Shown: positions 13,630-22,782, counted from the stretch's first letter. The stretch is 23,111 nt of DNA from Epsilonproteobacteria bacterium UBA6211 (GCA_002421845.1 DISL01000033.1:1-23111); one strand, 5' to 3'. Made by a program: numbers and translations. Notes: generated by a model not told the origin, from the letters alone.

Positions 13630-14397
13630 TTGAGTATTATAGAGTCTATAATTTTAGGCATAATTGAGGGATTTACAGAGTTTTTACCTGTTTCATCAAC
13701 CGGTCATATGATAATTGCAAGTGATTTGATGGGAATAGAACAGACAAATATGACATCTGCCTTTGAGATAATTATACAGTTTTCGGCAATATTGGCGGTA
13801 GTTTTTAACTATAAAGATAAATTTACGTTACAAAAAATAGAGTTATGGAAAAAAATAGTTTTGGCTTTTATCCCTATCGGTGCGGTAGGTTTTGTATTTG
13901 CTAGTACTATAAAAGCTATGTTTGTACCATCTATTGTGGCTTATGCGTTTATTGTCGGTGGAATAGTATTTTTGATAGTAGAGAAGTTTTATAAAAATGA
14001 AGAACACCTAATAGATGATGTGGAAAAAGTTAGTTATAAACAAGCATTATATATAGGTCTTGCTCAGATTTTTGCACTTATTCCTGGGGCAAGTAGAGCA
14101 GGAGCTAGTATAATAGGTGCTATGCTTGTGGGTTTAAATAGAAAAGCAAGTGCAGAGTTTTCTTTTCTTTTGGCATTGCCTGTTATGTGTGCTACAACCG
14201 GATATGATTTACTAAAACATTATCATGAATTTGTGGGAGCTAATTTCGTAGTATTGGTGGTAGGTTTTATTACATCTTTTATTGTTGCGTATCTTACAAT
14301 GAAGCTTTTTATTGAATTTTTATCAAGATTTACATTTGTCTCTTTTGGTATCTATAGGATTATTGTAGGTGCGTTACTTTTGATGTTTTTTGTGTAA
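13630..14397 (+). CDS. uppP: Undecaprenyl-diphosphatase UppP (BacA)
   Basis: Dephosphorylates undecaprenyl diphosphate at the membrane, recycling the carrier lipid for peptidoglycan and glycan export; it also confers bacitracin tolerance. Signature motifs are EGFTEFLPVSSTGH near the N-terminus and the second motif PGASRAGASIIGAM in the middle, with about 8 membrane segments. The chosen start is TTG at 13630: it follows AAGGAAA at normal spacing and gives the standard beginning SIIESIILGIIEG and a 255-residue protein. An in-frame GTG at 13567 would add 21 residues encoded by the heptamer repeats and is rejected. The serine-to-alanine change in the second motif (usual SRSG) is a minor variation. 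Confidence 0.92.
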   Translation: MSIIESIILGIIEGFTEFLPVSSTGHMIIASDLMGIEQTNMTSAFEIIIQFSAILAVVFNYKDKFTLQKIELWKKIVLAFIPIGAVGFVFASTIKAMFVPSIVAYAFIVGGIVFLIVEKFYKNEEHLIDDVEKVSYKQALYIGLAQIFALIPGASRAGASIIGAMLVGLNRKASAEFSFLLALPVMCATTGYDLLKHYHEFVGANFVVLVVGFITSFIVAYLTMKLFIEFLSRFTFVSFGIYRIIVGALLLMFFV

Positions 14398-14421
14398 GAG
14401 TGAATATATTTGATTGGTACT

Positions 14422-14700
14422 GTGGCAATAGTTTTTCAATAAAGTAAAGTGCCACGATTTTTTACGATACTTTGTTTTAAAAAAAGTATCAAAGAAGATA
14501 ACACAATAGTTTAATGCTACTTTTTAGAAAAGTAGCCAAAAGCGGTGCAAGGAGTTACAATTTTTGGAATTTATTTTCAATTTTTGTTAAAAACTCAAAA
14601 CTCACTTCGTTCAAACAGTTGAGTTTTCTTAACACAAAAATCTTAATAAATTTTAATCCAAAAATTATAAATTGCACCATCTGCGGTATCGCTAAAGCGA
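14422..14700. repeat. Cluster of hairpins with a large 135-base imperfect palindrome
   Basis: The 412-base gap between uppP and murG holds no credible gene but several stems: GTGGCA/TGCCAC (14422 to 14455), GATACTTT/AAAGTATC (14466 to 14490) and GCTACTTTT/AAAAGTAGC with a 3-base loop (14516 to 14536). A long imperfect palindrome from GGTGCAA (14544) to TTGCACC (14678) has paired blocks AATTTTTGGA (14559 to 14568) with TCCAAAAATT (14657 to 14666), and AAAACTCAA with TTGAGTTTT near the centre. It ends with TCGCTAAAGCGA. It looks like a MITE-like or structured-RNA repeat. The rest, 14701 to 14809, is AT-rich with nothing evident. Confidence 0.65.
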
Positions 14701-14809
14701 TTATTTTTTGATATTATTTTATTTCATATAAATCGTAATTTTGGTTAAAAAAAGTTTTATTTTTGGGTTTATATTTAAGGTTGAGAAGATTATAGAATCA
14801 CACAAAAAT

Positions 14810-15844
14810 TTAATTTTGTGTTAGTATAAAATCCACAATCTTCTTAGCCCCGTTAGCTTTAATACTCTCTTTTAATTTTGTACTTAAATCTTGCACATCA
14901 CAGGTATCTAATATCTCAAAAAACTTCTTACTATCAAGCTCACTTTCTCTTAGTACAAATCCTAGTTTTTGTTCTTTTAAAAATAGGGCATTATAGTATT
15001 GGTGGTCACTTGCAGCATGTGGATAAGGTATGAATAGAGTAGGGAGGTTGTTGGCACAAAGTTCCCAAAGTGTACTAGCTCCTGCACGACTCACTGCAAG
15101 ATCGGCTTGAGATATATATTTGACTAAATCCGGACTAAAATCAAAAAGTTCAACATCGACTATTTGCAAATCAAGGTAAGCTTGTTCTACTTTTTTAAAA
15201 TCATTTTTACCGCATTGATGAATGATTTTGATACCCCTTTTTTGTAAATCTTTTGCCACATATAATGCGAAATTATTGATTGCTCTTGCACCTTGAGAAC
15301 CACCTAGAAATATAATGGTTTTTATTTCATCTCTTATATGAGAGGTATCAAAAAACATATTATCGACAGGATAATCACATAAAAATAATTTTTTATCATA
15401 AGATGTAAAAAGCTTTTTTGCCCACAGTGAACTTAGACGATTTAAAGCACCCATTTTTGAGTTTTGTTCATGTATATATAACTCTATTTTAGAAAATAAA
15501 GTTGCAAAAACAGCAGGTGCTGCACTAAATCCACCTACACTTATTACTTTTGTTACTCCATATTGCTTTAATATTTTTTTTACTTCAAAAGATGCTTTTA
15601 ATATATTAAAAAGAGATTTGAATTTACCGAATAAGCCTTGATTTACAACACCTTTTGTATTTAAAAAATGTTTGTGTTCTATTTTTTCATAGTTCTCAAA
15701 CCACATTTTATCTTGCCCTGAAGTAGAACCTATATAAACTATTTTGTATCCTCTACTCACAAGCTCATCAATCAAAGTTCTAGCAACTTTAAGGTGTCCG
15801 CCGGTACCACCACCGCTAACAGCTATATAATTACTTATCGACAT
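14810..15844 (-). CDS. murG: UDP-GlcNAc:lipid I N-acetylglucosaminyltransferase MurG
   Basis: Adds GlcNAc to lipid I to make lipid II on the inner face of the membrane. The 344-residue protein has the N-terminal glycine loop SGGGTGGHLKVA (residues 10 to 21), a second glycine loop FLGGSQGARAIN and the donor-binding block SRAGASTLWELCANNLP with PYPHAASDHQ. Its start overlaps the end of ftsW by 14 bases, so the two are coupled. No anomalies are seen. Confidence 0.96.
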   Translation of the reverse strand: MSISNYIAVSGGGTGGHLKVARTLIDELVSRGYKIVYIGSTSGQDKMWFENYEKIEHKHFLNTKGVVNQGLFGKFKSLFNILKASFEVKKILKQYGVTKVISVGGFSAAPAVFATLFSKIELYIHEQNSKMGALNRLSSLWAKKLFTSYDKKLFLCDYPVDNMFFDTSHIRDEIKTIIFLGGSQGARAINNFALYVAKDLQKRGIKIIHQCGKNDFKKVEQAYLDLQIVDVELFDFSPDLVKYISQADLAVSRAGASTLWELCANNLPTLFIPYPHAASDHQYYNALFLKEQKLGFVLRESELDSKKFFEILDTCDVQDLSTKLKESIKANGAKKIVDFILTQN

Positions 15845-17057
15845 TTTCTACCTTTTGAGAAATTGATAGAACTAAACCGATACAAATAGACATCGCTAAC
15901 AACGCACTACCCCCATAACTTAAAAACGGTACGGCTATACCTTTTATCGGTATAATCCCTGATATTCCAAATGCATTTATCAAAAATGCAATAGCTATCA
16001 TAAGTCCAATACCTAGTGTAAAAAGGTGATATATAGGTTCACTAACCCTTGCACTTATTTTGAAAATTCTCCATATTATTAGGATTACTAAAGAGACTAT
16101 CAAAAATAAACCAAAAAAACCCGATTCTTCAGTAATACCAGCCAAAACAAAGTCCGTATGAACTTCACTTAAAAAGCCAAGTTTTAAAAAGCCTTCTCCT
16201 AGACCTGTGCCGTTTAATCCACCGTTTGCTATGGCATTTAGTGAGTGTCCCACCTGATAAGGTTCAGGGAAGTCCTTTACCCTTAGGTAACCATCTGCCC
16301 ATGATGGTAAAAACATCAAAATACCGTCTTGTACCATACTCCACCAACTTTGGATTCTACTTATCCTATGAGGTGCAACGATAATCAATGCCACAAATAA
16401 ACCGACACCAAGAGTACCTAGCATAAGAAATATTTTAAAACTTCGATTTGCAAAAATCATCATAATAAAAAGTACGGCACCAAGAAGTACTATTTGACCT
16501 AAGTCTTTTTGTAAAAATGCAACCAAAACTACAACTAAGCCAAAAATACCGAAATATGGTGCAAGAAGCATTATCTCATCAAAAAGTTTCATTTTCTTTG
16601 GTTGGTCAAGTAGTCTTCTATGAAAAGACCAAGCCAAGAAATATATAAAGCCTATTTTAAAAAACTCAACAGGTGAGAGAGAAAACCCTGGAAGTCTTAT
16701 CCATCTGTTTGCTCCACCTGATTCTGTTACTAAAGCACCCGGTAAAAAAGGCATAACGAGCATAATAAACAAAAATAAAAAGAATAAACCGAAACCTACA
16801 GGTTTCAATATCTTATCTGGATCAAGTTGAGATACAAACCACATGATACCTATTGCAATTATTCCCACTGCAAATTGTCTAATAAAGAAGTGAAATTGGT
16901 TGTATTCAAAGTTTAAAACAGTATAAACAGATAGTGAGTAAGAAAATAGAACGCTTATTAATACCAACGTTGAAGCTAATATAAATAATGCATAATCAGG
17001 CTTTCCTGATTTATTAACAAGGAGTTTGTATTTATCTATAAGTTTATTTTTTATCAT
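15831..17057 (-). CDS. ftsW: Septal peptidoglycan glycosyltransferase FtsW (SEDS family)
   Basis: A 408-residue polytopic protein with about 10 membrane segments. SEDS-family features are LPGFSLSPVEFFKIGF, the loop GLGEGFLKLGFLSEVHTDFV with the following ITEESGFFG, and the C-terminal PFLSYGGSALL. FtsW polymerises lipid II at the division site with its partner FtsI, encoded divergently 71 bases away. Position beside murG and ftsI favours FtsW over RodA. There is no strong Shine-Dalgarno before the ATG. The 14-base overlap with murG implies co-translation. Confidence 0.93.
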   Translation of the reverse strand: MIKNKLIDKYKLLVNKSGKPDYALFILASTLVLISVLFSYSLSVYTVLNFEYNQFHFFIRQFAVGIIAIGIMWFVSQLDPDKILKPVGFGLFFLFLFIMLVMPFLPGALVTESGGANRWIRLPGFSLSPVEFFKIGFIYFLAWSFHRRLLDQPKKMKLFDEIMLLAPYFGIFGLVVVLVAFLQKDLGQIVLLGAVLFIMMIFANRSFKIFLMLGTLGVGLFVALIIVAPHRISRIQSWWSMVQDGILMFLPSWADGYLRVKDFPEPYQVGHSLNAIANGGLNGTGLGEGFLKLGFLSEVHTDFVLAGITEESGFFGLFLIVSLVILIIWRIFKISARVSEPIYHLFTLGIGLMIAIAFLINAFGISGIIPIKGIAVPFLSYGGSALLAMSICIGLVLSISQKVENVDK

Positions 17058-17087
17058 TCGCGAATTTTATCATAATGTGACTTTAGG

Positions 17088-17093
17088 TATAAT
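17088..17093 (+). promoter_or_regulatory. ftsI promoter, -10 box
   Basis: A perfect TATAAT lies 36 bases before the ftsI ATG, with no clear -35. The divergent ftsW promoter must lie in the same 71-base gap. Confidence 0.45.
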
Positions 17094-17128
17094 ATCGTAG
17101 TTATAAAAAAATCAACTTAGAAGAGAAT

Positions 17129-18976
17129 ATGGCAGAAGATTTACAGTACAAAAACAAAGCTAAAAAAACAGTTGTTTTATTTATGTTTATTATAGGATTA
17201 GTCTTTATATTTTTAGTTGTTGTTTTTTTTATCATATATAATGAAAAAAGAAGAATCCCTACTCAAGAGATTACCCGTAATGAACTAGCAGTTCGGGGTG
17301 ATATAGTTAGTTCCGATGGATTTACATTGGCTACTTCAAAGAAAATATATAAGGCTTATATTGATACAAGATTTTTAGACCCTCAAAAGTTAGAGTTGTT
17401 TGTAAAACTATTTTCAATATATAGTAATATCCCACAGCAAAATATTTATCTAAAATTAAAAAACCAAAAAACAAAAGGGAATTTAGTTTTATCCCATGAT
17501 ATAGATTCAAAAACTGCAAAAGATTTAAAAGAATTGGGGTTTAAATTAAGACGTTTAGGTGTTTTTCAATCTCAAATAGTAAACGGCTCAAAGTTAATTA
17601 TAGGTCTTAATGTCGATGAAATAGGTGAAGATAGGATATATTCTTATGAACAAACCCTTACTCCTGCGTTGGGATATATTAATAAAACTTTAGAAAATGA
17701 TAAACGAAGGGTAAACGGCGGTAAAGGTGTAGAGTTTATTTATAATGAGTTTTTAAATGACTTTAAAGATGGTATTCTAAAAGGTTCAAGGGATGTTTTA
17801 TCTTATGTTTCTTTTAATAAAAACAGTGTTATTAAAGAGAGACTTGACGGTGCTACAGTTGAGCTTACGATACCTTTAAAACTTCAAAAACATATTGAGA
17901 TGGTTGTTGATCAACACCAAGAGAGGCTTTTAGCACAAGAAATTTTGGTTGTAGTAATGGATAATAATACAGGTCAGGTTTTGACAATGGCTACAACTAA
18001 CAGGTATAACCCAAATACTATACAAACGCAAGATTATGAAAAGTTAAATATAAAAGCAACAGAATTTCCATTTGAGCCTGGGTCTGTATTGAAACCTATA
18101 GTTATATCAATGGCTATGGATAAGAACAGAGTGAAGATGAATGAATTATTCAATGCGTATAATAGAGGTGGGGCAAACTCTAAAGGAGAGTATCCAAAGG
18201 GTACTATTAAAATAGGTCAATATACTATTACCGATGACCACCAGTTTACAAAACAACAATTAACTGTTGAAGATATAGTGACTTATTCAAGTAATATCGG
18301 TACTTTACAAATTGCTCAAAGATTGAGCGGTAGAGAGTTTTATAATGATTTGGTAAAGTTTGGTTTCAATCAACCTACCGGTATAGATTTACCCTTTGAA
18401 AAAACAGGTATAGTGCCGAGTGTAGCTAGATTTAGTGCAGGTGAGGCAAGAGGTGAAGATAATATCTATAAAGCTACCGTTTCTTATGGACATGGTATGA
18501 CGGCAACTATTATGCAACTTGTAAAAGCTTATAGTGCATTTAGTAATCACGGTAAGGTTATTACTCCACAAATTATGAAGTCTATTACATCTTCAACAGG
18601 TGTTAAATACACAAATACAAAAAAAGATGACGTACAAGTTATATCTCCTAGAACCGCTGATGTTATGAGAGATTTATTGATTAAAACAGTTGAACACGGT
18701 ACAGGTAAAAGAGCCTATATGGAAGGACTCCAAATAGGTGGTAAAACAGGAACTGCTAGGATGCCTGATGCCGGAAAATATACAAAAGAGTATATCAGCT
18801 CATTTTTTGGTTTTGTAAATGATTATTCCGGCAATAGTTATACAATAGGAGTTACTACATTAAGACCGAAAGGGACAGCTTGGTATCACTATTATGCTTC
18901 AGAAGCTGCCGTTCCTGTTTTTAGAGAAACTACCCAAACCCTTATAAATCTCGGTTATCTAAAACCAAAAAACTAA
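17129..18976 (+). CDS. ftsI: Septal penicillin-binding protein FtsI (PBP3, class B transpeptidase)
   Basis: Crosslinks septal peptidoglycan in the periplasm, working with FtsW. The 615-residue protein has a cytoplasmic N-terminus, one membrane anchor at about residues 14 to 37, a pedestal domain (RGDIVSSDG near 57) and a transpeptidase domain. The active-site motifs are complete: SVLK with nucleophile Ser319 (in EPGSVLKP), SSN at 387 to 389 and KTG at 539 to 541. Assignment to FtsI rather than PBP2 rests on the ftsW/murG neighbourhood. AGAAGAG precedes the ATG. No terminator is obvious afterwards; the spacer to the next gene has a small heptamer repeat. Confidence 0.93.
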   Translation: MAEDLQYKNKAKKTVVLFMFIIGLVFIFLVVVFFIIYNEKRRIPTQEITRNELAVRGDIVSSDGFTLATSKKIYKAYIDTRFLDPQKLELFVKLFSIYSNIPQQNIYLKLKNQKTKGNLVLSHDIDSKTAKDLKELGFKLRRLGVFQSQIVNGSKLIIGLNVDEIGEDRIYSYEQTLTPALGYINKTLENDKRRVNGGKGVEFIYNEFLNDFKDGILKGSRDVLSYVSFNKNSVIKERLDGATVELTIPLKLQKHIEMVVDQHQERLLAQEILVVVMDNNTGQVLTMATTNRYNPNTIQTQDYEKLNIKATEFPFEPGSVLKPIVISMAMDKNRVKMNELFNAYNRGGANSKGEYPKGTIKIGQYTITDDHQFTKQQLTVEDIVTYSSNIGTLQIAQRLSGREFYNDLVKFGFNQPTGIDLPFEKTGIVPSVARFSAGEARGEDNIYKATVSYGHGMTATIMQLVKAYSAFSNHGKVITPQIMKSITSSTGVKYTNTKKDDVQVISPRTADVMRDLLIKTVEHGTGKRAYMEGLQIGGKTGTARMPDAGKYTKEYISSFFGFVNDYSGNSYTIGVTTLRPKGTAWYHYYASEAAVPVFRETTQTLINLGYLKPKN

Positions 18977-19026
18977 GTATTAACTTTTAAGTTAGGGTAA
19001 TTTTGGTTTATTATAATTATAAAAAA

Positions 19027-19050
19027 ATCGTGAGTCGTGATATGATTCAC
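19027..19050. repeat. Short heptamer-repeat hairpin
   Basis: AATCGTG and AGTCGTG stand in tandem (19027 to 19040), followed by TGATTCAC in the opposite sense. GTGAGTC (19030 to 19036) pairs with GATTCAC (19044 to 19050) apart from one G-T. It is the same unit as in the array before uppP, reduced to two forward copies and one inverted copy. Confidence 0.65.
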
Positions 19051-19067
19051 AAAAATATGGAGTGTAA

Positions 19068-19373
19068 ATGTTTAAAAATAGTTTTTCAAGATTTAGAACT
19101 ATATCGTTTATGGAAGGTATATCTTATTTGGTTCTTCTTTTTATGGCAATGCCTTTGAAATATTTTGCAGGTATGCCTGTTTTTGTAAAAGTTGTCGGTA
19201 TGGCTCACGGTATATTGTTTATTTTATTTTTCGTATATTTGTATTTTGCATCAAAAGAGCATAATTTCGGAATGAGGTTTAATATATTAGCTTTTATCGC
19301 TTCTCTTGTACCGTTTGGGACTTTTATGTTGGAAAAAAGATTAAAGCAGATGGTTCCGGTGGGTAACAACTAG
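19068..19373 (+). CDS. DUF3817 integral membrane protein (YdzA-like)
   Basis: A 101-residue protein with three hydrophobic segments (about residues 18 to 36, 39 to 62 and 72 to 90). The opening FRTISFMEGISYLVLLFMAMPLKY and the GMAHGILFILF block are typical of DUF3817, a family of unknown function. GGAG lies 7 bases before the ATG. Its stop overlaps the stop of the convergent glycosyltransferase gene by 3 to 4 bases, so no terminator separates them. Confidence 0.82.
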   Translation: MFKNSFSRFRTISFMEGISYLVLLFMAMPLKYFAGMPVFVKVVGMAHGILFILFFVYLYFASKEHNFGMRFNILAFIASLVPFGTFMLEKRLKQMVPVGNN

Positions 19374-20659
19374 TCTTTTAGAAGTTTTAGTATTTTCTTT
19401 GCCTTAATATCTTTGTATTTGGTATATTTACTTACCGTAAGTGTATCATTTTCAAATCTTAGTAGGCTTAGATTCTTTTTTCTCTCTTTTAAGACATAAG
19501 GCTTTGTCATCTTATAATATCTGACTCTTTTTTCTACTAGTTCATCATCAGGAAAAATCGCAACCGTAGGAATCAAAAATAAATCACTAATATGATAAGT
19601 AGCTGTATCTACGGTAATTATATAATCACATCGTGATATAATATACATAAAATCAAAGAGTGTTTTTGAGTGTTTTGATAAATCTACATACTTGTCGTTT
19701 TCTACTTTTTCTATTTTTAGTGTACTCACTATGGTCTCGTCACAGTAAGTCAAAAGTTCTTTGAGTAAAGTTGCAGCAATATCTTTTGGTAAACTTCTTT
19801 GTATATCCGGAGAATATGGATGAAACATTATAAGCTCAGATTTGCTTTTTAGTTTTTCAAGTTCTTGTTTTAATTCAGTCGAAGGTTCATAAAAACTTAA
19901 ATCAAATTGATTGAATTTGAGATTCAAAGGGATTTTTGTATAGTCAATGCCGAATTTATATAAATAAGCATCTATGAAGTTTAGTTCTTTATAAAAAGTA
20001 CTTTCATTGATTGATGAGTTATCAATATAGTAATCATATTCATATAACTTTTTTACATTTTGACATAGCGGCAAAACATTGTTGACAAACGGTTCTTTTT
20101 CTATTAATTCTTTATCTCTTTTGTAATAAGGGTTTTCTGCACTTTCAAGGAATAAATCAATTTTTATATTTTTATATCTCTTTTGAAAAGTTTTTACTAA
20201 TATTCTTATTGCGGTTAAACCACACAATATTTCGCCTATGCCTCTACCTATACCACCTAAAATTGCTATTGAAATATCTTTTTTGTGGTTTTTTAAAATA
20301 TCAAAAATATCTCTGAATTCTTCATCTCTAAATAGTTCTTTAGTGCTGAGTTCAGGAATTTCATCCAAAAAAGTCGTACGTCTTAGTTTTTGCTTTTGTA
20401 CCAAGAATTCATTTTTGTTGCTTATCCCTAATTCTATAGGAAAAGCTTTTTTTGATAAAACTTTATTTTCATCTATTATGTATGTCTTGTAGTTTGTACC
20501 TACTTTTTCAAAAATCTTTTTTACTGCTTCAAAATCATTAAAAGTAGTCGCATAGATATATTCATCTTCATCATTGGCTCTATTTTCTTTATTGAGTACA
20601 ACCAAAGAGTTGTCGGCTATCTTTATATTTATATTTTGGGATACTTTAAAAAATATCAT
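19370..20659 (-). CDS. Glycosyltransferase family 9 protein (heptosyltransferase-like)
   Basis: A 429-residue soluble protein. The C-terminal half has the family 9 pattern: MFHPYSPDIQRSLPKDIAATL as the donor-binding start, and RCDYIITVDTATYHISDLFLIPTVAIF, matching the conserved Asp-Thr and His of heptosyltransferases. The middle has GGIGRGIGEILCGL as the Gly-rich acceptor-side loop. An extra N-terminal region of about 125 residues is not typical. It would transfer a sugar, perhaps heptose, to LPS core or another glycan; the substrate is unknown. Its start overlaps the trhP stop by 4 bases (ATGA), so it is translationally coupled to it. Confidence 0.75.
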   Translation of the reverse strand: MIFFKVSQNINIKIADNSLVVLNKENRANDEDEYIYATTFNDFEAVKKIFEKVGTNYKTYIIDENKVLSKKAFPIELGISNKNEFLVQKQKLRRTTFLDEIPELSTKELFRDEEFRDIFDILKNHKKDISIAILGGIGRGIGEILCGLTAIRILVKTFQKRYKNIKIDLFLESAENPYYKRDKELIEKEPFVNNVLPLCQNVKKLYEYDYYIDNSSINESTFYKELNFIDAYLYKFGIDYTKIPLNLKFNQFDLSFYEPSTELKQELEKLKSKSELIMFHPYSPDIQRSLPKDIAATLLKELLTYCDETIVSTLKIEKVENDKYVDLSKHSKTLFDFMYIISRCDYIITVDTATYHISDLFLIPTVAIFPDDELVEKRVRYYKMTKPYVLKERKKNLSLLRFENDTLTVSKYTKYKDIKAKKILKLLKD

Positions 20660-21930
20660 AACTCTTCGTCGGCCTGAACTCTAAAAATAGTATATTGAGG
20701 TAGTTTACAAGGGAGTTTTATAGGATTTATATTTCCGCTATGTACACTTTCTAATGATTTTCCTTCTTTTGTCAATATTTGTTTGAAAGTAATATAATAA
20801 GTGCCTTCAATTAATTCAATTTTTCCTATTTCATTATCACACAAAGGTAAAACCGTGTTGTTAGGGGTAAAAATCTCTATTTGTTCATTTGGATATGTTT
20901 TGTATTTACATAGGAAATGTTCGCCGTCGTCAAGTACAAGACCGCTTACCTCATAACTCCCCTTACTCATTGCGTATTCAAGATTTTGGGCATCATTTTT
21001 TTCAAAAGGACGGTGAATCAAATAAGCATCGGTAAATCCTCTATTTTTTGTGGTATTTAACTCTTTTTGATATTTATTTGCATCAAATTTAGCCCCATAG
21101 AAATCATCTATAGCATTTCTGTATGCCTTTGCAGTTACTGCTGCATAATAAGAAGATTTTGTACGACCCTCTATTTTAAGGCTATCTATTGCTCCACTTT
21201 TTAGTATTTCATCTATGTGAGACGCAAGGTTCATATCTTTTGCATTAAATATGTAAGTACCTACATCACTTTGTTCTTCTATCCTAAATAGAGTTCCATG
21301 TTCTTTATTTGCTACATAAAGTTCGTATTCAAAACGACAATCATTTGCACAACTTCCTCTGTTTGGAACTCTACCCATTTGCACCGCACTTATCAGACAT
21401 CTTCCGCTATATGCAAAACACATAGACCCATGTACAAATATCTCTATTTCAAGATCAGGAAGTCTGTTTTTTATCTCCATTACATCCTTGAGACTTATTT
21501 CACGTGCTGCAATTATCCTTCTTACACCCATATCATAATAAACTTGTGCATCAAGATAGTTCATAACGTTTGCTTGAGTAGATAAATGTATAGGGATTTG
21601 AGGAGCCAATTCTCTACAAAGCTTTACAACACCTGGTGTCGCAACTATTATAGCATCAGGATTTAGTGATGCTATCTTTATAATATGTTTTTTCAATAAT
21701 TCTATTTGAGAGTTAAAAGGAAAGCCGTTAACGGTAGCATATACTTTCTTGCCCATTGCATGAGCATAATCAATTCCCTCTTTAAACGTATCGTAATCAA
21801 ATTCTTTTCCGCTTCTTATACGTAAACTAAAATGGCTAACCCCTCCATATACGGCATCAGCTCCAAAGTTTAATGCAATTTTTAATTTTTCTAAATTCCC
21901 GGCAGGTGAAAGTAATTCTACTTTTTTCAT
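20656..21930 (-). CDS. trhP: U32-family tRNA hydroxylation protein TrhP (YegQ-like)
   Basis: A peptidase-U32-family protein; characterised members such as E. coli TrhP take part in hydroxylating uridine 34 of tRNA, with prephenate as a source. The opening KVELLSPAGNLEKLKIAL and the U32 signature EIFVHGSMCFAYSGRCLIS (about residues 164 to 181) are clear. Cys171, Cys178, Cys194 and Cys198 probably include the iron-sulfur ligands. The C-terminal SVHSGNINPIKLP is also typical of the group. Length, 424 residues, is slightly below YegQ. AGGA precedes the ATG. A promoter lies at 21968 to 21973, overlapped upstream by an inverted repeat. Confidence 0.87.
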   Translation of the reverse strand: MKKVELLSPAGNLEKLKIALNFGADAVYGGVSHFSLRIRSGKEFDYDTFKEGIDYAHAMGKKVYATVNGFPFNSQIELLKKHIIKIASLNPDAIIVATPGVVKLCRELAPQIPIHLSTQANVMNYLDAQVYYDMGVRRIIAAREISLKDVMEIKNRLPDLEIEIFVHGSMCFAYSGRCLISAVQMGRVPNRGSCANDCRFEYELYVANKEHGTLFRIEEQSDVGTYIFNAKDMNLASHIDEILKSGAIDSLKIEGRTKSSYYAAVTAKAYRNAIDDFYGAKFDANKYQKELNTTKNRGFTDAYLIHRPFEKNDAQNLEYAMSKGSYEVSGLVLDDGEHFLCKYKTYPNEQIEIFTPNNTVLPLCDNEIGKIELIEGTYYITFKQILTKEGKSLESVHSGNINPIKLPCKLPQYTIFRVQADEEL

Positions 21931-21967
21931 TATTATCCTAAAATATCTTTTTCAAATTTTGTAAATT

Positions 21968-22008
21968 ATTATACACTATACTCTATAAATAGTTGGTAAA
22001 ATGACCAA
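21968..22008 (-). promoter_or_regulatory. trhP promoter with inverted repeat near -35
   Basis: Minus-strand TATAAT (21973 to 21968) lies 38 bases upstream of the trhP ATG. TTGGT (21993 to 21997) and ACCAA (22004 to 22008) form an inverted repeat with a 6-base spacer over or just beyond the -35 region, so it may be an operator. Its regulator is unknown. Confidence 0.4.
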
Positions 22009-22039
22009 TTTTGTAAGAAAATACCATTTTTTATGAAAT

Positions 22040-22056
22040 TTAAGTTAATTTTAAGT
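22040..22056 (+). promoter_or_regulatory. TTAAGT direct repeats, candidate response-regulator site
   Basis: TTAAGT occurs at 22040 to 22045 and 22051 to 22056, an exact 11-base period, about 40 bases upstream of the regulator's -10 (TATAAT at 22094 or 22099). OmpR/PhoB-family dimers bind tandem half-sites with 11-base spacing, so this is a likely autoregulatory site, or one governing the divergent trhP. Confidence 0.5.
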
Positions 22057-22134
22057 AAAAAAAGATAAAAAGTTACACATTTTATACGCGTTTTATAATA
22101 TAATTTTGCAAAAAAGTAAAATGCTAGGATAAAA

Positions 22135-22782
22135 ATGAAAATAATTCTAATTGAAGATGATATTTATTTAAATACTTTGATATGTGATGTTTTAATGTCA
22201 CAAGGGTATGAAGTTGATGCATTCGCAGATGGTGCAAAAGCATTAAAGGCAATCGAAAAAGATTATGATTTATATATAGTTGATTTATCCTTGCCCAATG
22301 TAGGCGGATTTGAAATATCAAAAAAAATAAAAGAAGTCTCAGGTATAGCACCTATTATAGTGATAAGTGCGGAAGATAATATTGATACGATATTAAAGGC
22401 TTATGATTTAGGCTGTCAGGATTATATCAAAAAACCTTTTCACGTAAAAGAGCTTCTCGCAAAAATATCATTAATATTACAAACAAAGCCTTCTTCACAA
22501 ATTAAACTTACCAAAAATTGTTCTTATGATACAAAATCAAAATTATTGATTGTGGACGGTGCCGTTGCACCTTTAACACAAAAAGAGACAATGATGTTGC
22601 ATCTTTTAGTTATGAATATAGGTATGACGGTTTCCAATGAAGAAGCAGAAAAATATATATGGGGTGACCATATGGGTAATGGATATGTAAGACAGCTTAT
22701 AAGTAAACTTAGAAAGAAAATAGGTTGTGTTCAAATATTCAATCATTCCGGTAACGGTTATAGGTTAGAGTTAGATGCATAG
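22135..22782 (+). CDS. OmpR/PhoB-family response regulator
   Basis: A 215-residue two-component regulator. The receiver domain (1 to about 118) has the acidic pocket Glu7/Asp8/Asp9, the phosphoacceptor Asp50 in YIVDLSLPNVGG, Ser78 and Lys100 in IKKPFH. The C-terminal winged helix (about 125 to 213) shows LTQKETMMLHLL and the recognition helix region GNGYVRQLISKLRKKI with the final GNGYRL. AGGA precedes the ATG. No histidine kinase follows, so its partner is elsewhere. A short ORF overlaps its end by 8 bases. Upstream TTAAGT repeats suggest autoregulation. Confidence 0.92.
   Translation: MKIILIEDDIYLNTLICDVLMSQGYEVDAFADGAKALKAIEKDYDLYIVDLSLPNVGGFEISKKIKEVSGIAPIIVISAEDNIDTILKAYDLGCQDYIKKPFHVKELLAKISLILQTKPSSQIKLTKNCSYDTKSKLLIVDGAVAPLTQKETMMLHLLVMNIGMTVSNEEAEKYIWGDHMGNGYVRQLISKLRKKIGCVQIFNHSGNGYRLELDA

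Noticed and set aside
14514..14711. 65-residue ORF on the plus strand between uppP and murG
   Set aside because: It lies entirely within the hairpin cluster, has no ribosome-binding site, and its sequence is explained by the palindrome.
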